From contig DVLW01000239.1 of NCBI GenBank assembly GCA_018715285.1, positions 1 through 11,711 on the forward strand: a stretch of 11,711 bases of DNA, read 5' to 3'. The notes below the pieces were generated by a model. That model made no database searches. It saw nothing but the letters and a program-made list of their open reading frames with translations, and was not told the origin of the DNA. Source of the stretch: Candidatus Faecivivens stercoripullorum (GTDB taxonomy: Bacteria; Bacillota; Clostridia; Oscillospirales; Ruminococcaceae). Below are positions 5,989 through 11,711 of the stretch, piece after piece (positions within the stretch are counted from its first letter, which is position 1; every line of letters starts with the position of its first letter). Both the position numbers and the translations under genes were made by a program.

Positions 5989-6552
5989 ATGGGATTTATT
6001 GATGAACTGTTGTCTTCTGCGAAAATCGTGGTCGACAAGGCTGGCAAACAGACCGATAAGGTCCTCGAAATCTCTAAGCTGAAATATCAGAGCATCCAGC
6101 TCCAGAATGAGCTGGCACACCTTTATGAACAGCTCGGCGTGGCTGTCTATGCAAAAATGGTTCAGGAGGCCGATAACGGTGACCTGATCGCTTCCCTTGG
6201 CGATGAAATCACCGAGGTTCGCGCCGCTCTCGAAGTCGTTGAGGAAAAAATCAGCGAACAGAAAAACCTCCGTACCTGCCCTAACTGCGGCGCTAAACTC
6301 CCGCGTGAGGCTGCATTCTGCTCCAGCTGCGGTACTAAACTGGAAACCGCTCCGGATATGGATGAGCCTAACTGCTGCTGCGGTGAAGATGCGTCCTGCT
6401 GCGATGCGGATGAGGCTTGCTGCTGCGAGGATGAACCCTGCTGCGAAAAGCCTGAGGCAGATGAGGCTGAGGAAAAGAAGGATTGCTGCTGCAGCTGTGA
6501 GCCTGAATCTGAAAAGAAGGCTGAATCTGAGCCTGAAAAAGACGCTGAATAA
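5989..6552 (+). CDS. Zinc-ribbon protein with coiled coil and cysteine-rich acidic tail
   Basis: I do not recognise a named orthologue for this 187-residue protein. Residues 1-92 are charged, heptad-like and probably form a coiled coil (IQLQNELAHLYEQLGVAVYAK, then EVRAALEVVEEKISEQK). A zinc ribbon follows, with C97-x2-C100 (CPNCG) and C111-x2-C114 (CSSCG). The tail (about 120-187) is dominated by Asp/Glu, with 14 cysteines in clusters CCC, CC, CCC, CC and CCCSC (residues 129-170). No signal peptide or membrane segment is visible, so it is probably cytosolic. A metal-binding or buffering role is a guess from composition. The ATG at 5989 follows AGGAAGGA; a TTG at 5947 lies within the structured leader and is rejected. 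The gene has its own sigma-A promoter and is followed by hairpins, so it is probably monocistronic. Confidence 0.85.
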   Translation: MGFIDELLSSAKIVVDKAGKQTDKVLEISKLKYQSIQLQNELAHLYEQLGVAVYAKMVQEADNGDLIASLGDEITEVRAALEVVEEKISEQKNLRTCPNCGAKLPREAAFCSSCGTKLETAPDMDEPNCCCGEDASCCDADEACCCEDEPCCEKPEADEAEEKKDCCCSCEPESEKKAESEPEKDAE

Positions 6553-6571
6553 TCGCAAAGTAAAAATCCTG

Positions 6572-6605
6572 TTTCCCGTCAGGGAACATGTTTCCTGACG
6601 GGAAA
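6572..6605 (+). terminator. Probable terminator of the zinc-ribbon gene
   Basis: A long inverted repeat (TTTCCCGTCAGG, CATG loop, CCTGACGGGAAA) makes a stem of about 15 bp including one G-T pair, 19 bp after the stop codon. The following stretch contains a short T-run only at 6615-6618, so termination may be inefficient. Confidence 0.55.
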
Positions 6606-6649
6606 TGTATTCCCTTTTGGAAACAAAGCGGCCTCTGGTCCGCACCGAT

Positions 6650-6709
6650 TGCCCTTTCTTTGGCGGTTCGTCGCCCGTCGCTGGCACGACTCCGGGAGAG
6701 GGCATTTTT
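6650..6709 (+). promoter_or_regulatory. Branched terminator-like leader structure before the flippase gene
   Basis: An outer stem TGCCCTTTC/GAGAGGGCA (6650-6658 with 6696-6704, one G-T pair) encloses two small hairpins. These are GGCG-GTTCGT-CGCC (6662-6675) and GTCG-CTGGCA-CGAC (6677-6690). The outer stem is followed at once by TTTTT (6705-6709), as in an intrinsic terminator with a branched top. It lies 67 bp before the flippase start, so it could terminate upstream transcription or act as an attenuator. No standard T-box or known riboswitch motif was recognised. Confidence 0.5.
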
Positions 6710-6776
6710 GGGCGCAGTCAAATGCGCTAATCCTCAGCGGAAATGTAACTTTCTGCCTATTAAGGGAGTGAACCAT

Positions 6777-8558
6777 TTGCAACAAACCCGCAACAGGGAG
6801 ACAGAAAACCGCTCAGTCTCCAAGGGAGGACAGAACCTGCTGCGTGGCGCGTCGGTGCTGGGTGCATCGATGATTATCGTCAAGCTCTTCGGCGCGCTGT
6901 TTAAAATCCCGCTGGGAAATATCCTGGATGGGGACGGCATGGGATACTTTTCGACTTCCTATTCCATATTCACGATGATCTATTCCTTCTCGACCGCCGG
7001 ACTTCCTGCCGCTATCGCAAAGATGGTCGCTGAACAGTCGGTCCGCGGCAGAGCGAAGGATATCAGGCGGCTGCGGCAGCTGTCGGTCAGGTTGTTCCTG
7101 ATCCTCGGGCTGGTAGGTACCGCGCTGATTTTGCTGCTGAGCAAGGTATATGTCAATATCGCCAATAACCCCGGTGCATGGTACTGTGTACTCGCAATTG
7201 CACCGGCGGTCTTTTTCGGGTGCATGACCAGTGCGTACCGCGGCTATTATGAGGGCCTGCGGAATATGAGCCCGACGGCAGTTTCTCAGGTGGTGGAGGT
7301 CGTTGTCAAGCTGGTATTCGGCCTTGCGCTGTCGTATGGGACGGTCGTATGGGGGAATGCACAGTTTGAGTCGACCGGTAAGGTCTTCGGTACCGTATGC
7401 AAAACCGCCGTTGAGGCAAATGCCGCTATCCAGCCGGTCGCGTCGGCTGCCGCAATTTTCGGTGTCACCATCTCGACAATGGCTGGTACACTGTATCTGA
7501 TGTTCAAATTCAGACGCACCGGCGACGGAATGAGCAGTGAAGCACTGCGGTATTCTCCGAGAGCAATGCGCGGCAGAGTGCTGATGGTGCGACTGGTGAC
7601 GATTGCAGTGCCGATTTCGCTGTCTTCGATCGTCATGAACGTCGCACAGGCGGTCGATACCGTTACCATCATCAACTGCCTTCAGTTCGCGTTCGACCAT
7701 TTTCCGGAAAAAATGAACGCGATCTACAAGGATATTCTTTCGCAGACAACACTGGGCGGAGAATCGGCTGCAAACTTTATCTACGGCTCCTATGCCGGAT
7801 ACGCGCTGTCGATCTTTAACCTTGTCCCGGCTTTTTGTAATATCTTCGGCAAATCCGCGCTTCCCAACGTCACCGCCTGCTGGTCGGCTGGCGACAGGGA
7901 AGGCACCAGAGTCAATATCGAGTCGGTTATCCGGATGACCAGCCTGATCGCGATTCCGGCAAGTTTTGGCATCTTCTTTATGTCTGAACCGATTCTGAGC
8001 CTTCTGTACCCGACGAAGACCGCTGAGGTGGCGGTTGCCTCCGGCGTACTGTCATGGCAGGGTATCTCGCTGATCTTCCTCGGACTGACGGTGCCGCTGT
8101 TTGCGGTCATGCAGGGACTTGGATACGCGGGTAAGCCGCCGAAATATATGCTGGTTGGCGTATTGGTAAAATTCGTGGTCAACCTCGTGACCATCTGCAT
8201 TCCGTCTATCAATATCACGGGTGCGGCACTGGGAACCGGTGCTTGCTATCTGATTATTCTGGTGCTGTCGATGCGCGGCCTGAGACAGGTGACCGGATTG
8301 CCGATCAGTTTCTGGAAACTGACGGGTAAACAGCTGATCGCCGGGTTCGGGTGCGGATTGTCGGCATGGGGATGCTATAAGCTGCTCAGCGGTATATCCG
8401 GCTCCCATCTGATGACCCTTATATCGGTCGGTTTTGCCGGATGTGTCTATGTCGTTTTGCTGCTGGTTTTGCGCGCTCTGTCAAGAGATGATATCGAAAT
8501 GCTCCCCAAAGGAGAAAAATTTGCAAAACTACTTGCAAAATGGAAACTTATCGGTTAA
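6777..8558 (+). CDS. SpoVB/YabM-type polysaccharide or lipid-linked precursor flippase
   Basis: This is a multi-pass membrane protein of the MOP exporter superfamily (SpoVB/MurJ/Wzx type), which flips lipid-linked cell-wall or polysaccharide precursors. Position next to mazG matches yabM of B. subtilis, a SpoVB paralogue. The start TTG at 6777 is chosen because AAGGGAGTG lies at 6762-6770 and the family N-terminal pattern follows (SVSKGGQNLLRGASVLGAS). Earlier in-frame starts run through the branched leader and look non-coding. The 593-residue product has about 14 hydrophobic segments and typical family stretches such as KLFGALFKIPLGNILDGDGMGYFS and FSTAGLPAAIAKMVAE. It is longer than the usual 520-550 residues because of two loop expansions, near LQFAFDHFPEKMNAIYKD and FESTGKVFGTVCKTAVEA. 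The stop overlaps the next promoter. Confidence 0.88.
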   Translation: MQQTRNRETENRSVSKGGQNLLRGASVLGASMIIVKLFGALFKIPLGNILDGDGMGYFSTSYSIFTMIYSFSTAGLPAAIAKMVAEQSVRGRAKDIRRLRQLSVRLFLILGLVGTALILLLSKVYVNIANNPGAWYCVLAIAPAVFFGCMTSAYRGYYEGLRNMSPTAVSQVVEVVVKLVFGLALSYGTVVWGNAQFESTGKVFGTVCKTAVEANAAIQPVASAAAIFGVTISTMAGTLYLMFKFRRTGDGMSSEALRYSPRAMRGRVLMVRLVTIAVPISLSSIVMNVAQAVDTVTIINCLQFAFDHFPEKMNAIYKDILSQTTLGGESAANFIYGSYAGYALSIFNLVPAFCNIFGKSALPNVTACWSAGDREGTRVNIESVIRMTSLIAIPASFGIFFMSEPILSLLYPTKTAEVAVASGVLSWQGISLIFLGLTVPLFAVMQGLGYAGKPPKYMLVGVLVKFVVNLVTICIPSINITGAALGTGACYLIILVLSMRGLRQVTGLPISFWKLTGKQLIAGFGCGLSAWGCYKLLSGISGSHLMTLISVGFAGCVYVVLLLVLRALSRDDIEMLPKGEKFAKLLAKWKLIG

Positions 8559-8561
8559 AAT
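8533..8561 (+). promoter_or_regulatory. Sigma-A promoter candidate for mazG
   Basis: TTGCAA (8533-8538), a 17-bp spacer and TAAAAT (8556-8561) form a good promoter. Its -10 box contains the TAA stop of the flippase gene. It would start transcription about 60 bp before mazG, allowing mazG-hup-rqcP expression independent of the flippase. Confidence 0.65.
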
Positions 8562-8632
8562 AGTACCGTGTGCTGTGAATGCGCCGGTTGTGGGTTTTTC
8601 AGAGGTTTGACGGATTTTATGGAGGTACCGAA

Positions 8633-9367
8633 ATGACGGATTTTCCAAAAAAAGATGTGTATACCCTTTCGGATCTGCACCGGCTGACCCGGCTGCTCCG
8701 CGCTCCCGACGGCTGTCCGTGGGATCGGGTGCAGACCCATTCCAGTATCCGCCGCGATTTCCTGGAGGAAGCCTATGAGGCGGTCGAGGCAATCGACCGC
8801 GATGACCCTGAGATGCTCAGCGAAGAACTCGGGGACGTCCTGTTCCAGGTGGTCTTCCACGCCGTGATCGAGGAGGAAAGGGAGAGATGCTCCCTTGACG
8901 ATATCATCACCGGTATCACCCGTAAGATGCTGACACGTCATCCCCATGTCTTTGGTGATGTCACGGTGAGCGGTGAGGGTGAGGTCCTGACCAACTGGGA
9001 ACAGATCAAGAATGATTCCAAGGGAGTCCATTCGGCCAGCGAAACACTGCGCCTTGTCCCTGAAACCTTCCCTGCGCTGATGAAGGCGGACAAGCTGATT
9101 AAACGCGCAGATAAGGCAGGCGCTGCTGCCGGTCAGAAACTGGCTGCGGGACTGGATGAGGCATGCAGAAATTTTCAGGCAGCACAGGATTGCGATGCGT
9201 CTCAGGCGCTGGGCAGTCTGCTGCTGGCGGTTGTGGCCGCTGCCCGTGAAAAGGGCGTTGATGCGGAAATGAGCCTGCTGGAAGCCTGCAAGGGGCTTGT
9301 GGAAAGGTTCGAGTCCGCGGAGAAGTTGTCTGAACAGAAGGGCCTTCCAATGGAAGAAACTTTCTGA
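8633..9367 (+). CDS. mazG: MazG nucleoside triphosphate pyrophosphohydrolase (YabN-type C-terminal part)
   Basis: MazG converts NTPs or dNTPs to monophosphates and pyrophosphate, cleaning aberrant nucleotides or modulating ppGpp stress. The 244-residue protein has the full N-terminal MazG domain. It contains LLRAPDGCPWDRVQTHSSIR, the metal-binding helices EEAYEAVEAI (residues 45-54) and EELGDVLFQVVFHAV (64-78), and RHPHVFGD (102-109). The second MazG repeat (about 175-228) keeps its helical pattern, but the expected acidic EELGD site reads QALGS (191-195), so it is probably catalytically dead. It lacks the SAM-dependent methylase-like domain fused to B. subtilis YabN. The ATG at 8633 has GGAGG at 8621-8625. 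It lies in the conserved flippase-mazG-rqcP cluster. Confidence 0.93.
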   Translation: MTDFPKKDVYTLSDLHRLTRLLRAPDGCPWDRVQTHSSIRRDFLEEAYEAVEAIDRDDPEMLSEELGDVLFQVVFHAVIEEERERCSLDDIITGITRKMLTRHPHVFGDVTVSGEGEVLTNWEQIKNDSKGVHSASETLRLVPETFPALMKADKLIKRADKAGAAAGQKLAAGLDEACRNFQAAQDCDASQALGSLLLAVVAAAREKGVDAEMSLLEACKGLVERFESAEKLSEQKGLPMEETF

Positions 9368-9490
9368 TCGGAAAATTGTGCGCCTGGCTGCACAAAACTT
9401 TGAAATCCGGTGGGTAAACGGGCAGGATGCTGTAAGCTCCGCTCAAAAAGTGAAAGGACCCGGATCAAATAGAATTTGGAGGAAATTACC

Positions 9491-9766
9491 ATGACAAAAA
9501 CCGAACTGATCAACGAAGTTGCAAATAAAACCGAACTGACCAAAAAGGACTGCGAAAAGGCTGTCAACGCAGTTATCGAGAGCATCACTGACGCTCTGAT
9601 CCTCGGCGACAAGGTTCAGCTGGTTGGCTTTGGCACCTTTGAGGTTCGCGATCGCGCTGCAAGAGAAGGCAAAAACCCCGCTACCGGTGAGCCGATCTCT
9701 ATCCCTGCTACCCGCGTTCCTGCTTTCAAGGCCGGTAAGGCTCTGAAAGACGCTATCGCTAAATAA
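9491..9766 (+). CDS. hup: DNA-binding protein HU
   Basis: HU is a small histone-like protein that bends and compacts the nucleoid as a dimer. The 91-residue product matches the family in length and sequence. It has an N-terminal helical dimerisation part (TKTELINEVANKTELTKKD), the signature GFGTFEVRDRAAREGKNPAT (46-65) and the beta-arm NPATGEPISIPA (62-73), whose proline intercalates into DNA. The C-terminus PAFKAGKALKDAIAK is also typical. The ATG at 9491 follows a strong GGAGG (9478-9482). Codon use appears biased as in highly expressed genes. It lies between mazG and rqcP, a common Clostridia arrangement not found in B. subtilis. A strong terminator lies 92 bp downstream. Confidence 0.97.
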   Translation: MTKTELINEVANKTELTKKDCEKAVNAVIESITDALILGDKVQLVGFGTFEVRDRAAREGKNPATGEPISIPATRVPAFKAGKALKDAIAK

Positions 9767-9768
9767 TT

Positions 9769-9791
9769 TCGGCACTTTTTCAGTGTCGTTT
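9769..9791 (+). other. Small hairpin just after hup
   Basis: CGGCACT-TTTTC-AGTGTCG pairs over about 7 bp (one G-T), only 2 bp after the stop codon and followed by TTTG. It may protect the hup mRNA 3' end or be a weak terminator ahead of the stronger one at 9858. Confidence 0.4.
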
Positions 9792-9857
9792 GATGGTTGC
9801 GCGGTTTTGGCGTGTGTACGCCGGCGTGATCTGATGCGTGGCATATTGAGGTTACCC

Positions 9858-9898
9858 AGAGCTGTCCTGCTTGTGTTTGCGGGACGGCTCTTTTGTTT
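9858..9898 (+). terminator. Intrinsic terminator downstream of hup
   Basis: A 13-bp stem (AGAGCTGTCCTGC with GCGGGACGGCTCT, two G-T pairs), an 8-base loop and the T-tract TTTTGTTT form a classical rho-independent terminator. It ends only about 37 bp before rqcP, so rqcP would depend on read-through. Confidence 0.85.
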
Positions 9899-9934
9899 GC
9901 CGCGTTCGATGCGGCGGAAAGGATGGTCTTCGTA

Positions 9935-10177
9935 ATGAGACTGGATAAGTTTTTGAAGGTCAGCCGGATTATCAAACGGCGGACAGTTGCAAATGAGGCC
10001 TGCGACGCGGGAAGAATCCTTGTCGGTGATAAACCGGCTCGCGCTTCCTATGAGGTAAAGGTCGGCGACGTGCTGGAAATCGGTATCGGAAGACCGATGA
10101 AGGTCCGCGTTCTGGCAGTCAATGAGTACGCAACGAAGGAAAATGCTTCTGAAATGTACGAGATTCTGCCGGAATAA
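9935..10177 (+). CDS. rqcP: RqcP (YabO) S4-domain ribosome-associated quality control factor
   Basis: RqcP binds stalled 50S subunits with RqcH and tRNA-Ala and helps add C-terminal poly-alanine tails to incomplete proteins. The 80-residue product is essentially one S4 RNA-binding domain. It begins MRLDKFLKVSRIIKRRTVAN, closely matching the known N-terminus of B. subtilis YabO, and continues with AGRILVGDKPA and VKVGDVLEI; ASEMYEILPE near the end also fits. The ATG at 9935 follows GGAAAGGA by about 12 bp; an ATG at 9923 overlaps the ribosome binding site. It sits between HU and the repeat element, whereas in B. subtilis yabP follows directly. It is preceded by the hup terminator and followed by its own. 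Confidence 0.94.
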   Translation: MRLDKFLKVSRIIKRRTVANEACDAGRILVGDKPARASYEVKVGDVLEIGIGRPMKVRVLAVNEYATKENASEMYEILPE

Positions 10178-10208
10178 GTGGTTGAGTGTGTACATGGATA
10201 GAGTACTG

Positions 10209-10240
10209 GGCGATGGCAGGAAACTGCTGTCGCCTTTTGT
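10209..10240 (+). terminator. Intrinsic terminator downstream of rqcP
   Basis: GGCGATGGCAG and CTGCTGTCGCC pair over 11 positions (two G-T wobbles) around a GAAA tetraloop, followed by TTTTGTG. It lies 31 bp after the rqcP stop and separates this transcript from the repeat and from yabPQ. Confidence 0.75.
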
Positions 10241-10342
10241 GCTGTTGGGGTATATGAAAGTGTCTGTGTGGTGGTCATGCCTGAGTACCAATGGTGTGAA
10301 CGAATACCGGCGAACTGGGAGCAGCGGCTTCGTGCGCCGTGA

Positions 10343-10695
10343 ACTGTCCACCGGACAGTCCCCGGGTGTAACCGAGCGAAAACCTGTCAGCGCCGTGCCG
10401 GCCCACGTAGTTCCAGTGACAGCGTAATCGGTAGTACTACCCTCGCAATGTTGGGAAAGCCCTGCATCGAGCAGAGCTTTCCCAACCGAGACCCCCTTGA
10501 TAGGTTTCTCGGGCTCTCCTGATCTAAGGACGGCGAAAATATGACCGTTAGATGGTGCGTGTCGGTAGCTCCCAGGGCTCTGCCCTGGACCCGCAAGCCT
10601 TTGAAAAGGCTTGACCTAAACTTTTATATCATTACCGTACCCACATTGTGCGTAACTTTGGGCCGCCGCTCTGCGCGTCGGTCGAACAGATGGGG
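10343..10695 (-). repeat. Core of inverted repeat family, copy B
   Basis: This is the reverse-complement counterpart of 1561-1914. Identical blocks of 42 nt lie at 10386-10427 and 10582-10623. All major hairpins of copy A are present: 10343-10359, 10450-10486, 10486-10512 (mismatched) and 10573-10608 (paired hairpins). The region after the long hairpin differs most in sequence and length. Confidence 0.88.
10450..10486 (-). other. Long hairpin with covarying stem, copy B
   Basis: A 16-bp stem (10450-10465 with 10471-10486, one G-T pair on the - strand) closes a loop that reads TCGAT on the - strand, the same as in copy A at 1786-1790. The stem bases differ at about half of the pairs, yet pairing is kept. 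Confidence 0.88.
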
Positions 10696-10796
10696 AGTTT
10701 GTGCGCAAAGACTATTACTTCAACAATTTAGCGGATCGTAGCAATCCGCAGGTTGCAAGCAGGAGCAACCAACACGAACAAGGCAGCTGAAGCATT

Positions 10797-10846
10797 CCGC
10801 ATATATGCGGGTGGTGCCGCATATCCTGCTGAGAGGGATATCACCC
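10797..10846 (+). promoter_or_regulatory. Palindrome and hairpin leader of yabP, with possible sigma-E promoter
   Basis: A perfect 14-bp palindrome, ccgcatatatgcgg (10797-10810), is followed by a bulged hairpin. The hairpin pairs GGGTG (10809-10813) and ATATCC (10821-10826) with GGATATCACCC (10836-10846). The two structures share bases and exclude each other. ATATAT (10801-10806) and CATATCCT (10820-10827), 13 bp apart, loosely resemble a sigma-E promoter, the factor that drives yabP in B. subtilis. Both readings are tentative. Confidence 0.35.
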
Positions 10847-10870
10847 GAATTTTGGAAAGGATGTGGGCGG

Positions 10871-11167
10871 ATGGATCAGCAAATCGCTCGTGACCGTCAG
10901 CCGCAGCTGGATGGAAAACCCCACCGGCTGATGCTCGATGGCCGTAAACGGCTGGATATTTCCGGTGTCAAACAGGTCGAATGCTTCGATGAGACTTTCG
11001 CTGTCCTCGATACAACGATGGGCCGGATGGAAATCAGGGGAGAAGGTCTCGCAATTCTTGACCTATCATCCGGCGGCGGTGAACTGTCAATGACGGGTAT
11101 GGTCTCGGCTATCTTCTATCAGGAGTCCCAGCCGCGCTCCTTTTTCGGGAAGGGGCGTAAAAAATGA
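10871..11167 (+). CDS. yabP: Sporulation protein YabP
   Basis: YabP is a small protein of spore-formers made in the mother cell; its biochemical role is not established. The 98-residue product fits the family. It has a beta-rich core beginning PHRLMLDGRKRLDISGVKQV and continuing ECFDETFAVLDTTMGRMEIRG. A glycine-rich turn (SSGGGELSMTG) and the AIFYQE stretch near the C-terminus complete it. The ATG at 10871 has GGAAAGGA 8 bp upstream; the longer in-frame start at 10805 lies in the leader hairpins and is rejected. The stop overlaps the yabQ start by 4 bp (ATGA), so the two are translationally coupled. The repeat element directly upstream and the rqcP terminator imply a separate promoter. Confidence 0.92.
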   Translation: MDQQIARDRQPQLDGKPHRLMLDGRKRLDISGVKQVECFDETFAVLDTTMGRMEIRGEGLAILDLSSGGGELSMTGMVSAIFYQESQPRSFFGKGRKK

Positions 11168-11550
11168 TCGCCGGTGAAGCTATGCTCTTCCTGACTTCCT
11201 GTCTGTTGGGAGCGGCTCTGGGCGTCGTGTACGACTTCTTCCGCGCGTTGAGGCTGCTGGTCCCGACAGGTGCCGCGCTTGCGTTTGTCGAGGATGGCGT
11301 GTTTTTCGCATGTGCAGGCGCGGCTGAGTTCGTTTTCTTCCTCAACCATACATATGGCCAGCTGAGAGTTTTTCTGCTGGTCGGTCAGGGGTTGGGGTTT
11401 CTGGTGTATTATCTGACGGCTGGTCGGGCCGTGTATTGCGTTATGCTCCGGCTGTCGAAGATCATCAGAGCGATTATCCGACGGATATTTGCTGCTGTCG
11501 TTTGGATTGTAAATAAAATAGTTCGGATTCGCAGTAAGAAAATTGTATAA
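11164..11550 (+). CDS. yabQ: Spore cortex biosynthesis protein YabQ
   Basis: YabQ is a membrane protein required for spore cortex formation in B. subtilis. The 128-residue product has an N-terminal membrane segment (AMLFLTSCLLGAALGVVYDF) with the family motif GxxYDFFRALR (residues 20-30). An ED pair (43-44) leads the second segment (GVFFACAGAAEFVFFL), and a third follows at about residues 69-84 (VFLLVGQGLGFLVYYL). The tail (RAIIRRIFAAVVWIVNKIVRIRSKK) is basic and amphipathic. The ATG at 11164 overlaps the yabP stop in the 4-bp ATGA arrangement. Order yabP-yabQ-divIC matches B. subtilis and other spore-formers, supporting the assignment beyond sequence features alone. Confidence 0.92.
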   Translation: MIAGEAMLFLTSCLLGAALGVVYDFFRALRLLVPTGAALAFVEDGVFFACAGAAEFVFFLNHTYGQLRVFLLVGQGLGFLVYYLTAGRAVYCVMLRLSKIIRAIIRRIFAAVVWIVNKIVRIRSKKIV

Positions 11551-11594
11551 ATAGCTGAAAATCCCAAAAATGTTTCATCGGCTGCAAAATCCAC

Positions 11595-11623
11595 TTGAAA
11601 GTTGCAAAAGCCGTGTGTATAAT
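11595..11623 (+). promoter_or_regulatory. Sigma-A promoter upstream of divIC
   Basis: TTGAAA (11595-11600), 17 bp, then a perfect TATAAT (11618-11623). This would let the cell-division gene be expressed in growing cells independently of the sporulation pair yabPQ. A TTGCAA at 11602 is only 10 bp from the -10 and is not used. Confidence 0.8.
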
Positions 11624-11662
11624 AGAATTAACTATTACTGATAGTGGGGGATTGCTGTTTTG

Positions 11663-11711
11663 ATGAAGGACAAAAAAAATCGGGTAAACAGATTATTCGG
11701 AATAGCTGTTG
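11663..11711 (+). CDS. divIC: Probable septum formation initiator DivIC, 5' end only
   Basis: Only 16 codons are inside the window (MKDKKNRVNRLFGIAV). They form a short basic N-terminus leading into what may be the start of a hydrophobic stretch, as expected for the cytosolic tail and membrane anchor of a bitopic FtsL/DivIC-type divisome protein. The identification rests mainly on conserved order after yabPQ. A GGGGG ribosome binding site lies at 11646-11650. A TTG at 11660 in the same frame is an alternative start with slightly better spacing. The gene runs off the 3' end. Confidence 0.6.
   Translation, partial: MKDKKNRVNRLFGIAV

Larger units (their letters stand above)
10241..10790 (-). 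repeat. Composite non-coding repeat element, copy B (rqcP-yabP gap)
   Basis: This stretch holds no supportable gene. Read on the - strand it contains, in order, a diverged relative of the 72-bp module (about 10779-10731), the core head (10695), the whole core (to 10343) and the module seen at 1482-1520 in copy A (about 10310-10270). The hairpin GCGGAT-CGTAGCA-ATCCGC (10731-10749) and the hairpin GGTTGC/GCAACC (10751-10770) lie in the 5' part. It is simpler than copy A, with no internal duplication, and may be closer to the family's intact form. Outer borders are approximate. Confidence 0.75.

Noticed and set aside
5965..6705. Long - strand open frame opposite the zinc-ribbon gene (246 codons)
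   Set aside because: The reading is a by-product of the tgc/ga-rich codons of the true gene, giving an Ala/Phe/Leu-rich nonsense product. The + strand has a promoter, ribosome binding site and zinc ribbon.
9375..9428. Promoter for hup (TTGAAA at 9400 and inverted repeat ttgtgc/gcacaa)
   Set aside because: The matching -10 position has only about three of six consensus bases, so no promoter is claimed. hup is more likely served by the upstream promoter or an unrecognised one.
9443..10351. 302-codon - strand open frame opposite hup and rqcP
   Set aside because: It spans two clear + strand genes and a terminator, and shows no family features.
10122..10741. Open frames of 101 and 66 codons in the rqcP-yabP gap (10122-10427 and 10541-10741)
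   Set aside because: The first starts within rqcP, crosses the terminator and enters the repeat. The second lies in the repeat. Neither has a ribosome binding site or a counterpart in copy A.

Overview
The window looks like chromosomal DNA from a spore-forming gut Clostridium, probably Oscillospiraceae/Ruminococcaceae. The evidence is the moderate GC content, the strong AGGAGG-type ribosome binding sites, the Clostridia-type gene neighbourhoods and the sporulation genes. All recognised genes lie on the + strand. This placement is an inference from gene content and order; no database search was possible.

Region 1 (1-5828) is the conserved relA neighbourhood: the 3' part of relA (ppGpp synthetase/hydrolase), dtd (D-aminoacyl-tRNA deacylase), a glyoxalase II-like metallo-beta-lactamase-fold hydrolase, a HemZ-type radical SAM protein and a uridine-kinase-like nucleoside kinase. 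Between relA and dtd lies about 950 bp of non-coding, hairpin-rich repeat DNA. Region 2 (5829-6776) holds a separately promoted small protein with a coiled coil, a zinc ribbon and an extremely cysteine-rich acidic tail. A branched, terminator-like leader follows it.

Region 3 (6777-11711) is the conserved Firmicutes cluster known in Bacillus subtilis as yabM-yabN-yabO-yabP-yabQ-divIC. It comprises a SpoVB/YabM-type flippase, a MazG pyrophosphohydrolase, the nucleoid protein HU, the ribosome-quality-control S4 protein RqcP, the sporulation proteins YabP and YabQ, and the first codons of a probable divIC. HU and RqcP each end in a good intrinsic terminator. About 690 bp of non-coding repeat DNA separates rqcP from yabP.

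The most interesting content is the non-coding repeat. A core of about 350 bp occurs twice in inverted orientation (1561-1914 on +, 10343-10695 on -), each copy splitting a gene pair that is normally close. Two blocks of about 42 nt are identical between the copies. One long hairpin keeps its five-base loop while about half of its stem base pairs have changed in a compensatory way. That pattern suggests selection for structure, most simply a structured RNA or a structure-dependent mobile repeat. Flanking fragments of the same family show tandem or nested insertion. No transposase, CRISPR array, tRNA or rRNA gene was seen.
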